Below, piece by piece: positions 58,847 through 64,000 of a stretch of 64,000 nt of DNA. Origin of the DNA: Ruania alkalisoli. Its GTDB lineage: Bacteria; Actinomycetota; Actinomycetes; Actinomycetales; Beutenbergiaceae. How positions within the stretch are numbered: position 1 is the first letter of the stretch; each line of letters starts with the position of its first letter. The stretch spans positions 219,581-283,580 of the forward strand of contig NZ_CP063169.1 in assembly GCF_014960965.1 (NCBI RefSeq). The letters run 5' to 3'. Position numbers and translations under genes: made by a program. A model generated the notes under the pieces. The model was not told the DNA's origin. It did not search any database and saw nothing but the letters and a program-made list of their open reading frames with translations.

Positions 58847-59362
58847 ATGACTCGTCACGCAAAGACTGCCCGGTGGGCCACCCTGGTTGCCGTGGTCGCG
58901 ATGGCCACGGTGACCGGATGTAGCGGCCTCATCGAGGGAGGTGTCGAGCGGGTCGTCGAGGAGGCCGCCGAGGCCGAGGGCGAGAACGTCGACGTCGACC
59001 TCGACTCCGAGGACGGTGGGTTCGTCGTCGAGAGCGACGAAGGGTCGTTCTCGGTTGGGGGCGATCTGCCGGACAGCTTCCCCGCAGACGTCCCCTTGAT
59101 CGAAGGTGAGATTCTCAGCGCTTCGGCCATGGAGTCCCAGGAAGGGTCGGGCTGGGCCGTTCAAATCCAGGCAACGGGTGAGGACGCCTTCGAGCGCGCC
59201 GAGCAGTCGCTACGGGACGCGGGCTTCGGCGAGTCCGAGGAGTCGTACTCGATGAGCTCGGGGGATATGGAGATGGTGGGCCTCGCCAATGATCAGTGGC
59301 AGGTCACGCTCAGCTCCATCACGAGCGAAGGTGTGGTCAGCTACACCGTGATCGAGCTGTAG
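58847..59362 (+). CDS. lipoprotein of unknown function
   Basis: The 171-aa lipoprotein has a signal peptide ending VTGC (Cys25). The mature part is very acidic (long Glu/Asp-rich runs at about 30-60), and the C-terminal region has SYSMSSGDMEMVG and WQVTLSSITSEG. I do not recognise a family. GGAGCGG precedes ATG 58847. It may bind cations or envelope components. Confidence 0.75.
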   Translation: MTRHAKTARWATLVAVVAMATVTGCSGLIEGGVERVVEEAAEAEGENVDVDLDSEDGGFVVESDEGSFSVGGDLPDSFPADVPLIEGEILSASAMESQEGSGWAVQIQATGEDAFERAEQSLRDAGFGESEESYSMSSGDMEMVGLANDQWQVTLSSITSEGVVSYTVIEL

Positions 59363-59427
59363 CGCGGGCGCACCTCCTGCCGGACCCGCCGGCGAAACCT
59401 ATGATGAGGTCGACAGGAGGTGGCCTC

Positions 59428-59889
59428 ATGCGTCGGATCATGGCCGGGATCGCAGCATCGCTGCTGCTCGTCGGTTGTGGTGCCAGCGCTGAGGATCCCG
59501 ATGCCACCACGCTCGGGCCGGACGGCTCGACCAGTGCAGAGTCAACCACCGACGGCGCGACGGCCGACGCCGACCCGCAGCAGTCCTGGGACGAACGCTA
59601 CGGCGACCTATCCGACCAGGAGCGCGCCGCCGTCGAGGACCTCGCCGAACGACTGAGTGTCTCCTACGACCAGATCGCTCCTGAGCCGCTCGAGGAGGTC
59701 ACCTGGCCCAACGGGGCGATCGGCTGCCCCGCTCCCGGTCAGTCGTACACGCAGGCGCTGGTCGAGGGCTACCGCCTCATCCTCACCCACGACGGTGAGG
59801 AGTACGCCTATCACGCCGCCGAGGACGGTGAACTGTTCTACTGCGCTGACCCGGCCGGCGACGCAGGGTCCGGTACCGAGGCCGAGTGA
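59428..59889 (+). CDS. small lipoprotein of unknown function
   Basis: The 153-aa lipoprotein has a signal peptide ending LVGC (Cys17), a low-complexity Ser/Thr/Asp spacer, and a compact domain with GAIGCPAPGQSYTQ, VEGYRLILTHDGEEYAYH and FYC. Its two Cys may form a disulfide. AGGAGG lies 9 nt before ATG 59428. Located 65 bp after the preceding lipoprotein gene; possible two-gene operon. Confidence 0.75.
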   Translation: MRRIMAGIAASLLLVGCGASAEDPDATTLGPDGSTSAESTTDGATADADPQQSWDERYGDLSDQERAAVEDLAERLSVSYDQIAPEPLEEVTWPNGAIGCPAPGQSYTQALVEGYRLILTHDGEEYAYHAAEDGELFYCADPAGDAGSGTEAE

Positions 59890-59987
59890 GCCGGTGGCGG
59901 CAGGCGATGAGTGTCACCTCACACCGGCGCCAGTTCGGCCCCACCCTCCCCCGCCGTTAGAGTCTGCGGTGGAGGGAGTCGCCACTT

Positions 59988-61577
59988 ATGCAGGCCGACG
60001 GAACGTCGTTACAGGACATCGCCGCGGAGGCCCATCGCCGCCGCACCATCGCCGTCATATCCCACCCGGACGCAGGAAAGTCCACGCTGACCGAAGCGCT
60101 GGCCCTGCACGCCCAGGTGATCGGGGAGGCGGGCGCCGTGCACGGCAAGGGCAACCGGTCCGGCGTCGTCTCGGACTGGTTGGAGATGGAGCGCAAGCGC
60201 GGCATCTCCATCACCTCGGCTGCGCTGCAGTTCGCCTGGGGTGACCTGACGATCAACCTGCTCGACACCCCCGGCCACGCCGACTTCTCCGAGGACACCT
60301 ACCGCGTGCTCACGGCGGTCGACTGTGCCGTGATGCTGATCGACTCCGCCAAGGGCCTGGAGCCGCAGACCTTCAAGCTGTTCGAGGTGTGCAAGCGCCG
60401 CAACGTTCCGGTGATCGCGTTCATCAACAAGTGGGACCGCCCCGGGCGGGAGGCGCTGGAACTGATCGACGAGATCACCGAGCGCCTCGACCGGGATCCT
60501 CAGCTCGTCACCTGGCCTGTGGGGATCGGCGGCTCAGAGTTCGGCCTGCTCGATGTGGCCTCCGGGGAGGTACACGCCTACCGGAAGGCGCCCGGCGGTG
60601 CTCAGCTCGCGGAGGACGAGACCCTCGATCCTCCGGCCGCGGCCCAGCACTTCGGCGGGGACGACGCCCGTGCCCGTGAGGAAGCCGGGCTCCTCCCCGT
60701 GCTCGACTCCAGCGCTCCCAAGGCCGCCGTGATGCCGATCCTGTTCGGCGCCGCGCTCAGCAACATCGGCGTACGCCAGCTGTTCGAGACCATCGACCGG
60801 TGGGCACCCGCTCCCGGTGACCGCCCGACGCGCAGTGGCGACGACCGGCCCGTCATCGGGGCCTTCTCCGGCTTCGTGTTCAAGATGCAGGCAGGGATGG
60901 ACCCCAAGCACCGCGACCACGTCGCCTACGTGCGGGTCTGCTCCGGGGTGTTCGAACGCGGCATGATCCTCACCCATCAGCCCACCAAGCGAGCGTTCGC
61001 CACCAAGTACGCCCTCTCGATCTTCGGCCGCGACCGGGAGGTGACCGATCGCGCCTACCCAGGGGACGTCGTCGGGCTGGTGAACGCCGCCAACCTCGCC
61101 GTGGGAGACACGCTCTACGACCCTGAGGGGCCGGCGGTGGAGTTCCCGCCGATGCCGGCCTTCGAACCGGAGCACTTCGCCTCGGCGCGCGTGGCCGACC
61201 CGAGCGCCTCCAAGAAGTTCCGCCGGGGGATGGACAAGCTCGTGCAGGAGGGTGTGGTGCAGCGCCTCGTCTCCGACCTGCGCGGTGACGGGAACCCGAT
61301 CCTGGCCGCGGTCGGACCGCTGCAGTTCGAGGTGGCCGCTGACCGCATGGAGCACGAGTTCGGTGCTCGACTGATCCTGGACACCCTGCCGTACTCCCTC
61401 GCCCGGAAGATCGACGAGGCCGGCGCTTCCGAGATCTCCGGGATGCACGGGGTGGAGATCGCCCGCCGCCACGACGGCACCCGCCTGGCCCTGCTGCGCG
61501 ACATCTACCTTGCCCGCTCCATCGGCCGCACCCACCCCGACGTGACTCTCACACCGCTGCTCGCCGACGCCACCTGA
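59988..61577 (+). CDS. prfC: peptide chain release factor 3
   Basis: The 529-aa translational GTPase has G1 SHPDAGKST (25-33), the RF3 N-terminal SHPDAGKST/ALALH pattern, DTPGHADFSEDTYR (G3), NKWD (G4) and domains II-III (HQPTKRAFATKYALS). RF3 releases RF1 or RF2 from post-termination ribosomes. GGAGGGAG lies about 10 nt upstream of the ATG. Length matches RF3. Confidence 0.95.
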   Translation: MQADGTSLQDIAAEAHRRRTIAVISHPDAGKSTLTEALALHAQVIGEAGAVHGKGNRSGVVSDWLEMERKRGISITSAALQFAWGDLTINLLDTPGHADFSEDTYRVLTAVDCAVMLIDSAKGLEPQTFKLFEVCKRRNVPVIAFINKWDRPGREALELIDEITERLDRDPQLVTWPVGIGGSEFGLLDVASGEVHAYRKAPGGAQLAEDETLDPPAAAQHFGGDDARAREEAGLLPVLDSSAPKAAVMPILFGAALSNIGVRQLFETIDRWAPAPGDRPTRSGDDRPVIGAFSGFVFKMQAGMDPKHRDHVAYVRVCSGVFERGMILTHQPTKRAFATKYALSIFGRDREVTDRAYPGDVVGLVNAANLAVGDTLYDPEGPAVEFPPMPAFEPEHFASARVADPSASKKFRRGMDKLVQEGVVQRLVSDLRGDGNPILAAVGPLQFEVAADRMEHEFGARLILDTLPYSLARKIDEAGASEISGMHGVEIARRHDGTRLALLRDIYLARSIGRTHPDVTLTPLLADAT

Positions 61578-61593
61578 TCGCTGCTCGCCACAC

Positions 61594-61622
61594 GCCACCG
61601 CGGCGATCCCGATTGCGGTGGC
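61594..61622 (+). terminator. terminator-like hairpin after prfC
   Basis: GCCACCGC (61594-61601) and GCGGTGGC (61615-61622) are perfect 8-bp arms around a 13-nt loop, 16 bp beyond the prfC stop. The 148-bp gap to the PIN pseudogene holds nothing else I recognise. Confidence 0.6.
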
Positions 61623-61725
61623 CGTGGCGGCGTTGATCGTGCGGGAACCGGAGCTCGGGATCAGTCGTACGGTCTGAGCGGAGTGGACGATTCGCAGCGA
61701 ACCAGAACGCCACCGACGAATCTTC

Positions 61726-62139
61726 CTACCGCGCCAGGTCTGGCCAGCGACGACGCAGTTCCGTTGCGAACCCGCGGAGATTGATGCGCTCGAAGTGCCC
61801 GAGCAGTTCGAGCAGGGTCAGGCCGGGCCGAGCGGTCTCGGCCGCCTGCCGCTCGAGAGCGCGCCGCACCAGTTGTGGGTAGACGTCAAGCTGGTCGAGA
61901 AGGAATTCGTCGGGATGCACCGCGACCAGGTTGCTTCGGGGAAAGCGCTCTGCATGGCGGCAACTCGTGTGACGGCCTTCTCCTTGGCGATCCGCTCGGC
62001 AAGATTTTCGGACGAGCTCATTCATGACGTCGACTGACCAGTGCGGCCTGACGACGTCTGCCTCCGCCAGTCTCAGGAGCGTGTCAGTGAGAGACGCCGG
62101 GTAGAGGACATTGGTGTCCAGGAAGACCGGGAAGAGCAT
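61726..62139 (-). pseudogene. PIN-domain toxin, frameshifted and internally deleted
   Basis: The N-terminus FLDTNVLYPASLTDTLLRLAE is that of a PIN toxin (first acidic D8), and the C-terminus VHPDEFLLDQLDVYPQLVRRAL matches the family end. Between them, after ELVR, the reading frame carries nonsense. The neighbouring frame encodes the expected continuation ENLAERIAKEKA...MQSAFPEA (about 62010-61935). The central segment with the other acidic residues is missing altogether. One frameshift and one deletion are needed to explain the sequence, so the nuclease should be inactive. The antitoxin gene upstream is intact, with its stop 4 bp from this start. Confidence 0.75.
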
Positions 62140-62142
62140 CCG

Positions 62143-62649
62143 TCACCGTGTTTTCGGCGGCGGGCCGTCGAGCAGGTCGTACAGGCCGTCGTCCTCCGCG
62201 TCGCGGGCCATCTCATCCAGCGCTGCCGCGCGTTCGTTGCGCAGCTGCTCGGCGTATGCAATCAGATCGTCGATGCGGACGTAGCGGTGGCGCCCAGGTT
62301 TGATGAAGGGGATGGCGCCAGACTCCAGGAGCTTGACCAAAGTTGGCCGGGAGATGCCGAGGTAGTTGGCGGCCTCCTGGGTGGTGAGTTGGGCGTTGAG
62401 GGGGGCCACGTGGATCGCAAGGCCGTGCTTCATCGCTTCGTAGACCTGGAGCAAGATCTCGAAGGCTTCTCGGGGCAGCGGGATTTCCTCGTTGTGAGGA
62501 CCGATGAGCGCGGGTCGCTCAGTGGTTGCCGCCGCCATGGCTTCGAGTTGTTCGGCGAACTTTTCCGTGACGGACTCTGTCTCGGACGAGGGGACGTAGG
62601 TTCTTGGGCTGCCGGAGTTCGCCGGCCGGGCCGGGTTGGCGGTAGGCAT
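62143..62649 (-). CDS. HTH antitoxin (MerR/excisionase-type DNA-binding)
   Basis: The 168-aa protein has a C-terminal winged-helix excisionase-like domain (about 88-135: LTTQEAANYLGISRPTLVKLLES, FIKPGRHRYVRIDDLIAY). Such proteins precede PIN toxins in actinobacterial TA pairs. The open frame is intact while the downstream toxin is broken, so it may persist as an autoregulator or anti-addiction factor. Confidence 0.82.
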   Translation of the reverse strand: MPTANPARPANSGSPRTYVPSSETESVTEKFAEQLEAMAAATTERPALIGPHNEEIPLPREAFEILLQVYEAMKHGLAIHVAPLNAQLTTQEAANYLGISRPTLVKLLESGAIPFIKPGRHRYVRIDDLIAYAEQLRNERAAALDEMARDAEDDGLYDLLDGPPPKTR

Positions 62650-62685
62650 GAACCCAGCGTAATCGAAAAAAACGAAACGCGGAGG

Positions 62686-63414
62686 TTACACGTGGATCGA
62701 AGACCCCGTCGGCAGCACTGGCTTCAGCGTGTAGCGCGAGTTCCCCCAGGTCACGTACAGCAGCGGTGCAGCCGCCAGCCCGACGGCGAGGGCGGGGTGG
62801 ATCACGAAGAGTCCCCCGAGCAGGGCGAACACTGCGAACGACGCCAACGTCAGGTACCAGCGCCGCACACCCAGGTAGAGGGAGGCGCGCAGGACGTCAC
62901 GCAGCCGGGCATCCGGGCGCTCGACGGTCGCGACCAGGGCGAGCAGCGCCGTCGAGGCGGCCAGCGCGAACAGCACCACGAAGAACGGGGTGAGCACCGC
63001 ACCCCACGGTGAGCCCCACAGGGCGAGCACATCCACCACGAGCACCACCGCCGTCAGGGACAGGCCCAGCCCGAGACCGAGGGAGCGGCGCAGGTGCCGT
63101 GCCCACGAGCGCCAGAACGTGCGGATGACCTCCGTGCCGCGGGTGGTGGAGTAGTGCGTGAAGACGGCGAAGGCAGCGGTGAGTGCGGGCGTGGCGAGCA
63201 CGCCCGCACCCAGTAGCGCCGGCCACGAGGTGACCGGGTCGGTGCTGACCAGCAGCACCAGCAGCGGGATCGTGGCGAGCAGCAGCATGGCGTTGGTGCC
63301 GAGTACCAGGTACCCGACGCCGATCACGGTCTCCCAGGTGTCGGCGGAGGGCATGCGCAGCAGGCGCCTGCGCGCCGGCTGCCCGCCTCGCCCGGTACCC
63401 GCCATGCTCGCCAT
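62686..63414 (-). CDS. YesL/DUF624 family membrane protein
   Basis: The 242-aa protein has about five transmembrane helices and the DUF624 pattern LGTNAMLLLATIPLL and TPALTAAFAVFTHYS. DUF624 proteins are regularly encoded beside sugar ABC permeases of oligosaccharide importers, as here: the MalG-type stop is 2 bp upstream. Exact start (63414 or ATG 63405) is uncertain. Function unknown. Confidence 0.85.
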   Translation of the reverse strand: MASMAGTGRGGQPARRRLLRMPSADTWETVIGVGYLVLGTNAMLLLATIPLLVLLVSTDPVTSWPALLGAGVLATPALTAAFAVFTHYSTTRGTEVIRTFWRSWARHLRRSLGLGLGLSLTAVVLVVDVLALWGSPWGAVLTPFFVVLFALAASTALLALVATVERPDARLRDVLRASLYLGVRRWYLTLASFAVFALLGGLFVIHPALAVGLAAAPLLYVTWGNSRYTLKPVLPTGSSIHV

Positions 63415-63416
63415 TG

Positions 63417-64000
63417 TCAGCCCTTCAGGCCCGCGGTGGCGATGCCTTGCACGAAGTAGCGCTGCCCGAGCATGAAGATCAGCGCGATCGGCAGCACCGA
63501 GATCACCGAGCCGGTCATGATCAGCGCGTACTCGGCGTTGTACTGCGAGACGAAGGACTTCAGACCGATCTGGATGGTCCAGATGTCGCGGTCACGCAGG
63601 TAGATCAGTGGGCCGAGGTAGTCGTTCCAGGTGTTGACGAACGTCAGCAGCGTCAGCGTGGCCACGGCCGGTCCGGAGAGCGGCAGCACGATCTTGCGCC
63701 AGATCGAGTACTCCGAGAGGCCGTCGATGCGCGCCGCCTCGGAGAGCTCCTCCGGGATGGACTCGTAGTACTGCTTCATCAGGAACACCCCGAACGCGCT
63801 GAACGTCTGCAGCGCCAGGATGGACCACAGCGTGTTCGACAGCCCGACCTTGGAGAGCATGATGAACTGCGGGATCATGTACGCCTGCCACGGCACGGCG
63901 ATGGTGGCCACATAGGTCAGGAACAGCACGTCGCGGCCGGGGAAGCGCAGCTTGGAGAAGCCATAGGCCGCGAAGGAGCCCGTGAGCACCTGCAGGAAGG
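63417..64000 (-). CDS. carbohydrate ABC transporter permease (MalG/LplC type), partial
   Basis: The open frame continues through the right edge of the window, so the true start is outside. The visible 194 codons end with the MalG-like C-terminus and contain the EAA loop (ELSEAARIDGLSEYSIW) and about five membrane segments. It precedes YesL in the same operon. The binding protein and other permease are presumably beyond 64000. Confidence 0.9.
   Translation of the reverse strand, partial: FLQVLTGSFAAYGFSKLRFPGRDVLFLTYVATIAVPWQAYMIPQFIMLSKVGLSNTLWSILALQTFSAFGVFLMKQYYESIPEELSEAARIDGLSEYSIWRKIVLPLSGPAVATLTLLTFVNTWNDYLGPLIYLRDRDIWTIQIGLKSFVSQYNAEYALIMTGSVISVLPIALIFMLGQRYFVQGIATAGLKG

Noticed and set aside
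62041-63012. 323-codon plus-strand frame over the antitoxin and YesL genes
   Set aside because: Crosses two intact minus-strand genes; Arg/Gly-rich shadow.

Overview
The window is GC-rich DNA with strong G/C preference at third codon positions. Many starts are GTG, and many genes are coupled by ATGA, GTGA or TGATG overlaps. Several genes have a -10-like hexamer only 6-7 nt before the start codon, which suggests leaderless mRNAs. The gene content points to a free-living, saprophytic Actinomycetota member, perhaps a Micrococcales relative: DUF222-HNH protein, F420-type LLM and PPOX oxidoreductases, sugar ABC systems without their own ATPase, and an LGRTG sortase-type surface protein. The genus is not determinable by reading. 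No rRNA, tRNA, CRISPR array, complete IS element or prophage was seen.

Layout. 1-3 kb: GntR/UTRA regulator divergent from a cysteine-type sulfatase, then a small P-loop protein. 3-3.8 kb: an ATPase/DUF4143 pseudogene that has lost its ATPase core. 3.9-7.1 kb: PadR regulator with an ABC exporter (ATPase and FtsX-type permease) behind two overlapping palindromes. 7.2-10.3 kb: sugar ABC importer. 10.5-13.1 kb: MFS transporter and LacI regulator. 13.3-18.2 kb: a PotABCD-like importer coupled to an adenosine-deaminase-family enzyme. 18.3-21.8 kb: LLM oxidoreductase, DUF222-HNH protein and YCII protein.

21.9-39.1 kb is the centrepiece, a catabolic cluster. It holds an NhaC-type antiporter, two 178-aa paralogous XRE-cupin regulators, a DapA-family lyase, a three-subunit FAD/2Fe-2S amino-acid dehydrogenase, a complete dipeptide ABC importer, a prolidase-like amidohydrolase, a DUF885 metallohydrolase, a TIGR04076 protein, an LLM enzyme and an NTF2-like protein. 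The promoter regions of the two regulators share a related half-palindrome. The simplest reading is import and oxidation of proline-, hydroxyproline- or opine-type peptides or amino acids. The usual epimerase and semialdehyde dehydrogenase are not in the window.

39-64 kb is mixed. It contains another LLM enzyme; an orphan intergenic element (mini-ORF with an extended Shine-Dalgarno followed by a multi-stem RNA-like structure, 40.16-40.36 kb); endonuclease IV and membrane proteins; dgoK-dgoA with an orphan sugar-binding lipoprotein; a divergent ArsR/ArsO pair; a PPOX protein; an MFS transporter; gamma-glutamyltransferase; gluconokinase; a thioredoxin-reductase-like flavoprotein with an XRE-cupin regulator; AzlCD with another XRE-cupin regulator; a sortase-type surface protein; two lipoproteins; release factor 3; a toxin-antitoxin pair whose PIN toxin is broken; and a YesL/sugar-permease pair running off the end.

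Convergent gene pairs are mostly separated by perfect inverted repeats that probably act as terminators. Functional calls are from reading translations and motifs; no database search was run.
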